A stretch of 64,000 bases of DNA from JADLCX01 sp964630785 (GTDB lineage Bacteria > Planctomycetota > Phycisphaerae > Phycisphaerales > UBA1924). This document shows positions 35,265 through 43,390 of this stretch, piece by piece. The notes under the pieces were generated by a model. The model made no database searches and was not told the DNA's origin. It saw nothing but the letters and a program-made list of their open reading frames with translations. Location: positions 146,348 to 210,347 of the forward strand of contig CAZVZG010000002.1 of the NCBI GenBank assembly GCA_964630785.1, given 5' to 3'. Position 1 is the first letter of the stretch. Each line of letters begins with the position of its first letter. A program made the position numbers and the translations under genes.

Positions 35265-36505
35265 TGATCGTGCGTCTGCTGTTCCAGACCGTGTTCCTGG
35301 CGCTCGGCCAGATCTGGGCCAACAAGTTCCGCGCGCTGCTCACGACGCTCGGCGTCATCATCGGCGTCGCGGCGATTATCGCCATCACCGGCGGCGTGCA
35401 CGGGTTCGAGCAGTTCATCGTCAAGCAGTTCGAGACCTTCGGCGCCAAGCGGGTGTTCATCGACGGCGACCTGCCCCGCTCCCAGCACGGGCGGCGGTCG
35501 TGGCTGGATGTGCAGATCAAGGAGAGCGAGGTCGCGGCGATCGCCGCCAACTGCCCATCGATCGAGACGGTCTCGCCCATGTGGTTCTGCAACTACGCCG
35601 TGGACAACGGCGACACGCACTTGGACAGCGTGTCGATCGCGGGCATCTGGCCGAGCTGGCACGACGTGGAGAACCGGCGCGTCATCCAGGGTCGGCAGTT
35701 CAGCGCGCTCGACGAATCGGAGCGCCGGCAGGTCTGTCTCATCAACGACGAGGGCGTCAAGCAGTTGGAGCTCCCCGCCGACCCCGTCGGATCGGTGATC
35801 CTCGTGGGCGGGCGCCGGTTCACGATCGTGGGCGTGATCGAGACGCTCCAGAGCGCGGCCATGTTCGGCGGGGGCGACGTGCGCACCGAGCTGTTCGTGC
35901 CCTTCGCGACCGCCAAGGACATCCTCAACCCGCGAGGGTGGATCAACCTCTGCTGGGCCCAGCTCAAAAGCCCGGACCTGGTGGACGATGCCCGTGCCGA
36001 GATCACCTTCGTGCTGCGCCAGCAGCGGCACCTGCGCGGCGACGACGAGGACACGTTCCAGGTCCGGTTTGTGCAGAGCGTCCTCTCGGTGGTCGGCAAG
36101 GTGGGCACGGCGATCACCGCGCTCATGGGCGGGCTGGTGTCGATCGCGCTGCTCGTCGGCGGCATCGGCATCATGAACATCATGCTCGTGTCGGTAAGCG
36201 AGCGGACGCGCGAGATCGGCCTGCGCAAGGCCGTGGGGGCACGCCCGCAGGTCATCCTGCTGCAGTTTCTCACCGAGGCGGTGACGCTCTGCCTGGTCGG
36301 CGCGGGTGTGGGGCTCGTCGCCGGGCTGGCGGTGGTCGGTCTGTTGCGCGTGGCGGTGCCCGACTATCTCGGCGGCGCGTCCACACCCGTGTGGGCCCTG
36401 ATCATCGCGGTCGGCTTCAGCACGCTCATCGGCATCGTCTTTGGTATGTTTCCCGCCATCAAGGCGGCGAGGCTGGACCCGATCGAGGCGCTCCGGCACG
36501 AGTGA
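35261..36505 (+). CDS. MacB-type ABC transporter permease (FtsX-like)
   Basis: A 414-residue permease with the MacB plan: first helix near 'ANKFRALLTTLGVIIGVAAIIAI' (start quoted), a large periplasmic domain of about 230 residues, then three helices ending with 'IAVGFSTLIGIVFGMFPA'. The conserved cytoplasmic turn is 'VSERTREIGLRKAVGARPQVILLQF' (beginning quoted) and the C-terminal 'AIKAARLDPIEALRHE' is the FtsX signature. Unlike E. coli MacB, the ATPase is a separate upstream gene, with ATGA overlap. Exports an unknown substrate to the periplasmic adaptor and TolC-like channel. Confidence 0.92.
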
Positions 36506-36542
36506 GAACAGGTCGCGTTGGTGGTGCTGGTGGGGGGGGCAG

Positions 36543-38351
36543 ATGGCCGAGGGGACCATGGCGAAGAGTCAGCGGGATCGTGTAAGCAGGCGCGCCGTGC
36601 GTTGCCGGACGGCTCTCTCGGCAGCGTGCCTCGCGGCGGCGGCGATGATGCCCTCGTGCTCCAATCCGCTGGGGCCCATAGACGCCGATTACGATCGCAA
36701 CCTCGCGCCCAAGCCCGAGCGGCTCCGCACCATCGAGAGGTTCGACACCGGGCGGTTCGCCGACACCGCGCCGCAGGAGCCGCCCAAGCCCGGCGAGCAA
36801 CCGCCCAGCCGCCTGGCTGGCCTCGCGACGCTGCCGCTGACGATCGAGCAGGCCCGCGCGGCCGCGCTGGCCAACAACCTCGATATCAAGGTCACGTTGG
36901 TGGACCCGGCCATCGCCGGCCAGCGTCTGCGCGAGGAGGAGGCCAAGTTCGAGGCGGTGTTCACGCCCAACGTCGCGTACATCGAGAGCGACTCGCCGAC
37001 GCTGGATACCACCGCGAGCAACCGGCAGGACTCGTGGCGGGCGGGCGCGGGCGTGAGCATCCCGTTGCGCACGGGCGGACGCGCCAGCGTCAACCTGGTG
37101 GAGAACTTCTCGCAGACCGACAACTCGTTCTTCGCGCTCAACTCGGCGTACAGCCCGAGCTTCGACGTCGCGCTCAGCCAGCCCCTGCTGCGCAACGCGG
37201 GCCGTCGCGTGAACACGTACTCGATCCGCATCGCCAACTATAACTACCAGATCTCCGAAGCTGGGACCAAGCTGGAGGTCATCCGCCAGCTCGCCGACGT
37301 GGACCGGGCGTACTGGGTGCTCGAGGCGGTGCGCCGCGAGCTGGAGGTGCGTCAGCGCGAGTTCGAGCTGGCGCAGGAGCAGTTGGAGCGGGCCCGGCGA
37401 CTGGTGAGCGCGGGGGCCGCGGCCGAGATCGAGGTCATCCGCGCCGAGGACGCCGCGGCCAGCAAGCTCGACGACATCATCGTCGCGGAGAACGCCGTGC
37501 TCAAACAGCAGCGCGAGCTCAAGCGGCTGATGAACATGCCCGACCTGCCGATCGACTCGGCCACGCTCATCGTGCCGGCAACCGAGCCCGCGCCCGTCCC
37601 GTTCAAGCTCGACCGCGACGTGCTCACCCGGTACGCGCTGGACAACCGCATGGAGATGCTGGAGATCGAGCTGCGCCTGGCGGCCGACTATTCGACGATC
37701 GAGTTCGCCAAGAACCAGGCCCTGCCATCGTTTGTGCTCGACTACCGCTACAGCATCGACGGGCTCGGGCGGACATTCAGCGAGGCGAACACGGTGCTGC
37801 GGAACAACAGTTTCGAGTCGTGGTCTGTCAACCTGTCGGGGGAGATCCCCATCGGCAACGAGGCGGCCGAGGCCCGAGTGCAGGAAGCAATCCTGACCCG
37901 GCTGCAGCGGCTGAGCACGCGTGACGCGCGGAGCAAGGCGATCGTGCAGGAGGTGCTCGGGGCGATCGACAACCTGGAGGCCGACTGGCAGCGGATCCTC
38001 GCCTCGCGCCAGGCCCTGATTACGGCCGACCGCTCGTTTGAGGCCGAGAAGCGCCAGTTCGAGGTGGGCGGCAACACGAGCATCGACCTGCTCAACGCCA
38101 ACACGCGCCTGGGCGACGCCCGCACGGCGGTCATCCGCGCCGTGGCCAACTACCAGGTCTCGCAGGTGGACCTGGCCTTCGCCACGGGCACGCTGCTGGG
38201 CGCGGGGCGCATCGACTGGGAGCCGCTGGACGAGTCGGGCCAGCCCGGCGCCGACCCGACGCCGCCGGCCTTCCCGCCCTACGCCGACCCGCAGGAAGCG
38301 ATGAAAGTGATCGAGCAGGGACGCCCGCGGGAGAAGGGGATGGGACAGTAG
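36543..38351 (+). CDS. TolC-family outer membrane efflux protein, lipoprotein-like
   Basis: A 602-residue outer membrane channel of the TolC/OprM family. The N-terminus has a signal sequence ending in 'MMPSCS', a possible lipoprotein cysteine, though not an ideal lipobox. The two OEP repeats start near 'LTIEQARAAALANNLDIKV' and 'DRDVLTRYALDNRMEMLEIELRLA' (beginning quoted), with long helical hairpins such as 'ELEVRQREFELAQEQLERA' (start). A Pro-rich tail follows. It is longer than typical (450-500) because of an N-terminal linker and this tail. Start is ATG 36543 or ATG 36558. It completes the tripartite system with the adaptor, ATPase and permease upstream. Confidence 0.9.
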   Translation: MAEGTMAKSQRDRVSRRAVRCRTALSAACLAAAAMMPSCSNPLGPIDADYDRNLAPKPERLRTIERFDTGRFADTAPQEPPKPGEQPPSRLAGLATLPLTIEQARAAALANNLDIKVTLVDPAIAGQRLREEEAKFEAVFTPNVAYIESDSPTLDTTASNRQDSWRAGAGVSIPLRTGGRASVNLVENFSQTDNSFFALNSAYSPSFDVALSQPLLRNAGRRVNTYSIRIANYNYQISEAGTKLEVIRQLADVDRAYWVLEAVRRELEVRQREFELAQEQLERARRLVSAGAAAEIEVIRAEDAAASKLDDIIVAENAVLKQQRELKRLMNMPDLPIDSATLIVPATEPAPVPFKLDRDVLTRYALDNRMEMLEIELRLAADYSTIEFAKNQALPSFVLDYRYSIDGLGRTFSEANTVLRNNSFESWSVNLSGEIPIGNEAAEARVQEAILTRLQRLSTRDARSKAIVQEVLGAIDNLEADWQRILASRQALITADRSFEAEKRQFEVGGNTSIDLLNANTRLGDARTAVIRAVANYQVSQVDLAFATGTLLGAGRIDWEPLDESGQPGADPTPPAFPPYADPQEAMKVIEQGRPREKGMGQ

Positions 38352-38361
38352 GGCCGCGGTC

Positions 38362-38976
38362 TCACGGCCTGAACATGCTCAGCATCGCCCGCCATTCGCC
38401 GTAGCGGTACTCAATTCCGTGCCGGTCGTGCAGCGAGCGGACCTCACCCAGCAGTCGCTCGCTCAGGTCCTGCTGCCAATCCTGAGCGCTGCGGTCGCAG
38501 AAGTACACGCGGCAACCCAACGGCTTGATCGCGTGTACGCCGCAGAGGTTGCGGACCTGGAACGGGCAACCTCCCGCCCCCTCCCCTTCCCCGCCGCGGG
38601 CGACCGCGGCGTCGAGGTCGGCGCTGAGCCCGCGCCCCGTGGGCATCGGCGCGTAGATCGGGTCTACCGGCGGGCGGCCGGCGATGGTGATACCCGTGCG
38701 GGCGTCCTTCGCGGCCGCGTCCCAGTCGGTTGAAGCCGCTCGAACGAGGCAGTACGCCGCCTCCAGCCCGGTGACGTAGAGCCGATGACCCGCGCGATCG
38801 AAGTTGCAACATCGGCCCGAGGCCCAGCACGCCGGCCCGCGTTCGGCGATGGCCGCGCTGGCCTGCGCGTAGATGCTCTCCAGCTCGCGGGCCGCGTCCG
38901 AACCCGAGGCTGCCGCGGCCAGCCACGACCCGGCGAGCCCGTGGCCATCTTCGGATGGTGAGGGCCCGGTGGTCAT
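38362..38976 (-). CDS. YkgJ-like cysteine-cluster protein
   Basis: A 204-residue protein with eight or so cysteines arranged as in zinc/iron-chelating YkgJ-type domains: 'ACWASGRCCNFD' near residue 50, 'CLVR', 'GGCPFQVRNLCGVHAIKPLGC' and 'YFCDRS' (quoted in parts). The ATG at 38976 overlaps the stop of the upstream YkgJ-family gene (ATGA), so the two are co-translated. The region before residue 45 is helical. Metal binding is likely; its target is unknown (some members have been proposed as flagellin N-methylase-like). It lies convergent with the TolC gene, only 10 bases apart. Confidence 0.78.
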   Translation of the reverse strand: MTTGPSPSEDGHGLAGSWLAAAASGSDAARELESIYAQASAAIAERGPACWASGRCCNFDRAGHRLYVTGLEAAYCLVRAASTDWDAAAKDARTGITIAGRPPVDPIYAPMPTGRGLSADLDAAVARGGEGEGAGGCPFQVRNLCGVHAIKPLGCRVYFCDRSAQDWQQDLSERLLGEVRSLHDRHGIEYRYGEWRAMLSMFRP

Positions 38977-39458
38977 ATCTCCACCGCGTTCCGCGCGATG
39001 CGGATTTGCACCGGCGTGAAATGCGTTCCGTGGTCCATGCCCGGGCACACGCGCTTGGCCCGCTCCCACGAGGCCCGCGTGCGCAGGTTGCTGGGCCAGA
39101 ACGGCCACGTGCGGCACTGCGCGGGCCGGTCCTCGTACACGCCGCAGACCGCCTTTCCCGGGAACTTCTGTCGATCGAGAAAAATGCAGTCGAAGCCGGC
39201 ATCGGTCCGGCTCTCGGTAAGCGAGCGCCCCTGGGCGGTTTCGCGCGTGTAGCGGGCCAGGAACGCTTTGACGCTCAGGCCCAGCCGGCGCGCCAGCGCC
39301 GCGGCCTCCGCGTCGCTCACGAGCACGTACCCCTCCGGTCCGGTGCAGCAGTGGCCGCACATGGTGCAACTGAAGCGGAGTCCGGACACATCGCGACCGT
39401 GGGCCGGGTCGGGGAGGGCGAACCACTCGGGAGGGTTGGGGTCGGTCGGGGCGGACAT
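38973..39458 (-). CDS. YkgJ-family cysteine-cluster protein
   Basis: A 161-residue YkgJ-family protein. The two halves of the metal cluster are 'CTMCGHCCTGPEGYV' and 'VCGVYEDRPAQCRTWPFWP', followed by a later 'RVCPGMD'. These proteins are thought to bind zinc or iron-sulfur clusters; their biochemical role is poorly known. ATG 39458; the stop overlaps the ATG of the next YkgJ-like gene. Two such proteins in tandem suggest a heteromeric or sequential function. No upstream partner on the same strand is within 50 bases of the start other than the phosphatase gene. Confidence 0.85.
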   Translation of the reverse strand: MSAPTDPNPPEWFALPDPAHGRDVSGLRFSCTMCGHCCTGPEGYVLVSDAEAAALARRLGLSVKAFLARYTRETAQGRSLTESRTDAGFDCIFLDRQKFPGKAVCGVYEDRPAQCRTWPFWPSNLRTRASWERAKRVCPGMDHGTHFTPVQIRIARNAVEI

Positions 39459-39513
39459 ATCGGCGCAACGATAGGAACGGGTGCTCCGATCGCACTCGGG
39501 CCGCGTCGCGAAC

Positions 39514-40818
39514 TCACACCATCCGCATCGCCACCACCGTCTGATCGTCCGCGCGTGCCCGCGTGCCGGTGTGCTGGTATACCGCCGCGTGGATCGAATC
39601 GATCACCGTCTCGGGCTCTCGCGGCGGCGCGGCGGCGGCGATGGATCGGTCGAGGCCGTCGAGCCCGAACATCGCGCGGTCCTCGCTGAACGCCTCGGTG
39701 ATGCCGTCGGTGAAGAGCACCAGCCCCTCACCGGCGGCGAGCGTGACGCGGTTCACCGGGATCTCGAGGTCTTCGACGATCCCCATCGGAAGGGTGGCGT
39801 CGCCGTCGAGCGAGCGCACCGACCCCCGTCCCGGCTCGACCACCCGTGGCGGCGGGTGGCCCGCGATCGCGTACACAAACGTCCTGCTCTGCGGCTTGTA
39901 CCGCATCACCACGGCGGTCGCGAACGCACCGTCCATGTTGGCCGCGTGGAGCTGCCGGTTGGCGTGGCGGATGATCTCCGCCGGAGTTGCGCTGCCGGCC
40001 CCGCCGGGGAAGGCGTGGATGATCGCGTGCAGCATGGCCATGACGGTGGCCGCGCCGGGCCCGTGGCCCGAGACGTCCGCGATCACGATGCCCAGGCTGT
40101 CATCGGGGAGGTGGAAGAAGTCGAAGTAGTCGCCCCCGGCCTGCTCGCTGGGAAGGTAACTGGTCGCCAGTCGCAGGCCGGGCACGTCGGGCACGCGCCG
40201 CGGCAGGAGCGACTGCTGCACGCGGGCCACCTCCTCGAACTGCTGGTTGAGCCGTGCGTTGAGCCGGCCGATCTGATCGACGTTCACGAGGTTGCGCGTC
40301 ATGGCGCCGAAGAGGTTGCCCGTGAGCACGTTCTGCTCCAGGTCCTCCACCGAGAACCCCCGCGGATCGCGCCGGAACTGCAATGTCCAGTTGAGCACGC
40401 GCCCGCCGTCGTACACGGGCACGGCCAGGCACGAGCCCATGTCCGCCAGCAGGTCGCCCACCACCGGGTCGCCCTTGAGGTAAAAGTCGTGGATCAAGCG
40501 CGGCTCCGGCGTCGCGATCAGCTTGCCCAGGAACCCGCCGGTGAACGTCGGAAGCATCGGCCAGTTCTTCCACGGGTTGAAGATGTGGTGGCGTGGCTCG
40601 CGCCCCTCCTCGGTGATCACCTTGCGCGTGATCTTGTACTCCCCCGGCCCCAGGTTGCGCTGGCTGAGCGCGAGGATCGCGTCCACCGGCCTCAGCCGAC
40701 CGATCCGTCGGGCGTACGCCTGCACCGCCTGCTCCGGCTCGGTGGCGCGGCTGACGTCGTCGAGCATCTCCAGGAGGATCGCGAGTCGCACGTTGCGGCT
40801 GGTGTCGATGACCTGCAC
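39514..40818 (-). CDS. GAF-SpoIIE (PP2C-type) serine phosphatase
   Basis: A 434-residue protein. Residues about 10-190 form a GAF-like sensor domain ('LEMLDDVSRATEPEQAVQAY', 'ADMGSCLAVPVYDGG'), and 195-434 a SpoIIE/RsbU phosphatase domain with the metal-binding aspartates in 'GGDYFDFFHL', 'GIVIADVSGHGPGAA', 'LFTDGITEAF' and 'ADDQTVV'. Such phosphatases act on anti-sigma-factor antagonists in partner-switching control. No anti-sigma or STAS gene is beside it, so its partners lie elsewhere. GTG start at 40818, no clear ribosome site; it stands alone between oppositely functioning genes on the same strand. Confidence 0.88.
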   Translation of the reverse strand: MQVIDTSRNVRLAILLEMLDDVSRATEPEQAVQAYARRIGRLRPVDAILALSQRNLGPGEYKITRKVITEEGREPRHHIFNPWKNWPMLPTFTGGFLGKLIATPEPRLIHDFYLKGDPVVGDLLADMGSCLAVPVYDGGRVLNWTLQFRRDPRGFSVEDLEQNVLTGNLFGAMTRNLVNVDQIGRLNARLNQQFEEVARVQQSLLPRRVPDVPGLRLATSYLPSEQAGGDYFDFFHLPDDSLGIVIADVSGHGPGAATVMAMLHAIIHAFPGGAGSATPAEIIRHANRQLHAANMDGAFATAVVMRYKPQSRTFVYAIAGHPPPRVVEPGRGSVRSLDGDATLPMGIVEDLEIPVNRVTLAAGEGLVLFTDGITEAFSEDRAMFGLDGLDRSIAAAAPPREPETVIDSIHAAVYQHTGTRARADDQTVVAMRMV

Positions 40819-40881
40819 GGGAACGATCGTAGCGTCCGGCTTTGTTTGGGTACCCCGCCGCTCCGCGGCGGGATCCGCCCG

Positions 40882-41577
40882 TCACTCGCACCCGCGCTCG
40901 ATCAACCCCCGCTGGTGTGTCGCCCGCTCGACCTCTGCGCGGCACTCGGCCTCCACGTCCGACCGCTTGTGCGCGTCCGGGATCAGCGGCAGGTTGACGC
41001 ACACGTTCCACCACGCCGCCTTGGCCGCGGCCTCGGCCAGCACGCCCGCGATCGCCAGGTCGCTGCGCAGGTGGCGGTTGGTGGTCGTGACCAGCGACTC
41101 GATGAGCGTGAGCAGGTCGGCGCAGGCCGCCAGCGCCGCCCGCGGGGCCTGCACCGACGCCGCGGCCGCGCCGGGGTATTCACGCCGCCGGCGCTCGTCG
41201 CTCTCGGGCAGTTTCGACAGCTCGTTCACCAGTCCGTAGGCCGCGGCGTCCTCGTCGGCGAGCTGCATGAACAGGTCCACGATCCGCCCGAGCGCGGTGC
41301 CGGCTCGCTGCAGCGCGTCCTGGTGCTCGGCCAGGTTCTTTTTTCCGAGCGAATATGCCACGACCATCTTCGCCAGCGCCGCGGCCGTCGCCCCCGAACT
41401 GCACGCCACCGCGCCGCCGCCGGGCGCGGGTGTCTTGGAGCCGACCTGCTCCAGGAAGTCGTCGAGCGTGAGCCATCGGAGCGGGGCCGGCTCGGAGTCC
41501 GGCTCGACACCCGCGCCCGATGCGGTCGGGCGTGGGGGAGGGGGGGTGGAAGAATGGGGGCGGTTGGCGGCGGACAT
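40882..41577 (-). CDS. Cyclodeaminase/cyclohydrolase (FTCD_C) family protein
   Basis: A 231-residue helical protein of the formiminotetrahydrofolate cyclodeaminase family. The hallmark 'SKTPAPGGGAVACSSGATAAALAKMV' (start quoted) is intact, followed by 'DEDAAAYGLVNELSKLP' and 'NLPLIPD'. Members convert formimino- or methenyl-tetrahydrofolate; the solo form found in many Bacteria may act in folate one-carbon metabolism. A Pro-rich N-terminal leader of about 30 residues precedes the domain. Start ATG 41577. It is divergent from the DUF393 gene with 44 bases between. Confidence 0.84.
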   Translation of the reverse strand: MSAANRPHSSTPPPPRPTASGAGVEPDSEPAPLRWLTLDDFLEQVGSKTPAPGGGAVACSSGATAAALAKMVVAYSLGKKNLAEHQDALQRAGTALGRIVDLFMQLADEDAAAYGLVNELSKLPESDERRRREYPGAAAASVQAPRAALAACADLLTLIESLVTTTNRHLRSDLAIAGVLAEAAAKAAWWNVCVNLPLIPDAHKRSDVEAECRAEVERATHQRGLIERGCE

Positions 41578-41621
41578 GCCGCAGGGTATCGGGCCGGGAG
41601 CACGCCCGCGTACGATGCGCC

Positions 41622-42074
41622 ATGCCCGCCCACGAGCCGGCAAATGAGCGAATGCTCCTGCTCTACGACGGCGAGTGCCGGTTCTGCATCGCGTCTTCGC
41701 GTCGGCTGGCGGCGATGGCCCGGCCCGGCACGATCGAGCGGATCGACCTGCACGACCACGCCGCGTTGCGGCGTCACCCTTGCGCACCCCAGAACCCCGA
41801 CGCGGGCACGATCCGGCTGGTCATGCCCGACGGGCGCGTCGCGGTCGGCGCCGAGGCGATCGCCCTGGCGCTGGGCACACGCCCGCTCTGGCGGTTGGTC
41901 ACGTGGGTGTACCGGCTGCCCGGCGTTCGGCAACTCGCCGACGCCGCCTACCGCGTGGTCGCGCGGCACCGCTTCACGATCATGGGCCGGGTGGGAGACG
42001 CCGGTGGCCGGGGCTCTGGCGGGTGCGAGTCGGGCGCGTGCCGCATCGAGGCCGTCGAATCGCGCCGGGGTTGA
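41622..42074 (+). CDS. DCC-family (DUF393) thiol-disulfide oxidoreductase-like protein
   Basis: A 150-residue member of the DCC family, named for the 'DxxCxxC' motif seen here as 'YDGECRFCIASSRRL'. The core continues to 'GTIRLVMPDGRVAVGAEAIALAL' (shortened) and 'VYRLPGVRQLADAAY'. The Gly/Cys-rich end 'GGCESGACRIE' adds two more cysteines. These proteins have a thioredoxin-like fold with an unproven redox role. The ATG at 41622 gives a ten-residue leader; ATG 41652 is equally possible. It ends 46 bases before tRNA-Ser. Confidence 0.84.
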   Translation: MPAHEPANERMLLLYDGECRFCIASSRRLAAMARPGTIERIDLHDHAALRRHPCAPQNPDAGTIRLVMPDGRVAVGAEAIALALGTRPLWRLVTWVYRLPGVRQLADAAYRVVARHRFTIMGRVGDAGGRGSGGCESGACRIEAVESRRG

Positions 42075-42119
42075 CCGGGGCGGGCCGCCGGCTCACGATT
42101 GTCCGGCCATCCGACACTC

Positions 42120-42206
42120 GGAGGGGTGGCAGAGCGGTTGAACGCGCCGGACTTGAAATCCGGTAGAGGCTCCGGCTTCTCGGGGGTTCGAATCCCCCCC
42201 CCTCCG
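42120..42206 (+). tRNA. tRNA-Ser (anticodon UGA)
   Basis: An 87-base class II tRNA. The acceptor stem pairs GGAGGGG (42,120-42,126) with CCCCTCC (42,199-42,205) with discriminator G42206. The anticodon stem CCGGA/TCCGG holds loop CTTGAAA with anticodon TGA at 42,154-42,156, reading UCA. A long variable arm, as in Ser tRNAs, and the T-arm GGGGGTTCGAATCCCCC follow. No CCA is encoded. Base composition and gene content change directly downstream, so it probably marks a chromosomal integration boundary. Confidence 0.96.
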
Positions 42207-42285
42207 CTTTACCCGTACAATATCCAAACGATAGTGCACGGGTTTTGCAATTAGGCCCATTTTTTCGCGAGATTTCGCGAGTTTC

Positions 42286-42320
42286 GGGTCTCCGTTGCGG
42301 CGAGATTGCGCCGGAGACCC
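42286..42320. repeat. Perfect 9-bp inverted repeat after tRNA-Ser
   Basis: GGGTCTCCG (42,286-42,294) pairs with CGGAGACCC (42,312-42,320) around a 17-base loop. Just before it (42,265-42,285) are two copies of TTTCGCGAG. The 275-base stretch between the tRNA and the next gene holds nothing else I can support; this may be a tRNA terminator or part of an integration scar. Confidence 0.5.
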
Positions 42321-42481
42321 GCCGTCCCGCACACTTCGGGCTCAGAGTCTCCGGGTGCCGGCATCGCCAGTTAGAGTTCCGACATCGAATCCTCGCAAGG
42401 GCCCGAGTGAGATCTTCCGCTCCCAGGCCCACGGGCTTCCAACGGTCACCCGCCGATACGAGGGTTACGCGACCCAGCCCT

Positions 42482-43390
42482 TTACAGGAGCGCATCGAAG
42501 TTTGGCTGGAGTAGCCGTTGTGGTATCCGGAGCCGCACCGAGTGCCATCGACCACGAGCAGTTCGGTCGGCCGGAAGATCATCGGCGAAGTCATGAAATC
42601 CACACCAACCAAGCAACGTCACCGGACCATCCGGACCTTGACTGCACACCACCAGGCGCCAACGCGGGTCACGCGCGGCCACAACAGATTCATTGCGAGA
42701 CAAGTAGCACTCGGCATCCGGGCCCCTCCCGGCCATGGTCTTTACTTCCAGTCGCACGAGACCCTCCATCGTGGTTGGACAGACGATATCATAGCCGAGG
42801 CGGTCGCTCACCAAACTCACGCGCTGAACTGCCGGAACCAAGTCGGGCCGGCCTTTTCGCTCGAGGATGGCTCGGCACAAAGAGATCACATGCTCTTCGC
42901 CGGCGTTTCCCAATGCACTCAGCGCCAAAGGGTCAACGCGCTCTCCCATGGAGAGCAGCAGCGCCTCCCGAGCCTCGGCGCTCCGAAGCGTGGATGAGAT
43001 TGCCAGCAGGTCGGCGTCGGGAATGAACTCGACCCGCAGCGCGTCACCGAAAGCCGCCGCAGAGAGCCACGCCGGTGGACGTTCAATAAGAACACGGGCG
43101 AGCAAGAGCTCCGCGGCAGCCATCTCATCGGCGGCGCCGATCGCGACAACTTCGGCCGCAACAAGGAAGCGATCATCGCGGACGCTGACGATACCCGTTG
43201 AGACGAGAAGGTCCTCGGCGGCGCGGAAGTCCTCCGCACAGAAGACGCCCTCGGTGGGCAAGAGAGGGTAACTGCTGTGCAACTGTCCGCGGAGCGTCTG
43301 GGGATGGGTGAGGCACCGGAGCACTCGGACGGCGGCACGCAACAAATGCTTGGAGGGCAGAGCGGCATGCGATGGACCGCTGTTAGCCAT
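42482..43390 (-). CDS. DUF3883-domain protein (nuclease-like fold), defence island
   Basis: A 302-residue protein whose last 130 residues match the NOV C-terminal/DUF3883 type: 'VSDRLGYDIVCP', 'GLVRLEVKTMAGRG', 'CYLSRNESVVAA' and 'WRLVVCSQG', a PD-(D/E)XK-like arrangement (Asp ... Glu-x-Lys). The first 170 residues are helical with no recognised domain. DUF3883 is common in restriction and phage-defence loci, often beside helicases. Its ATG overlaps the helicase stop by eight bases, so the two were co-translated with the ParB-like gene upstream. GC is clearly lower than in the left part of the window. Exact function unknown. Confidence 0.8.
   Translation of the reverse strand: MANSGPSHAALPSKHLLRAAVRVLRCLTHPQTLRGQLHSSYPLLPTEGVFCAEDFRAAEDLLVSTGIVSVRDDRFLVAAEVVAIGAADEMAAAELLLARVLIERPPAWLSAAAFGDALRVEFIPDADLLAISSTLRSAEAREALLLSMGERVDPLALSALGNAGEEHVISLCRAILERKGRPDLVPAVQRVSLVSDRLGYDIVCPTTMEGLVRLEVKTMAGRGPDAECYLSRNESVVAARDPRWRLVVCSQGPDGPVTLLGWCGFHDFADDLPADRTARGRWHSVRLRIPQRLLQPNFDALL

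Noticed and set aside
39481..42141. Plus-strand frame of 886 codons across the phosphatase and cyclodeaminase genes
   Set aside because: Composition is His/Arg/Val-rich with no domain; the opposite strand and the DUF393 frame carry clear conserved motifs.
42120..42206. Duplicated tRNA 3' end as an att site
   Set aside because: I looked for another copy of the T-arm and acceptor sequence to the right and found none in the window.
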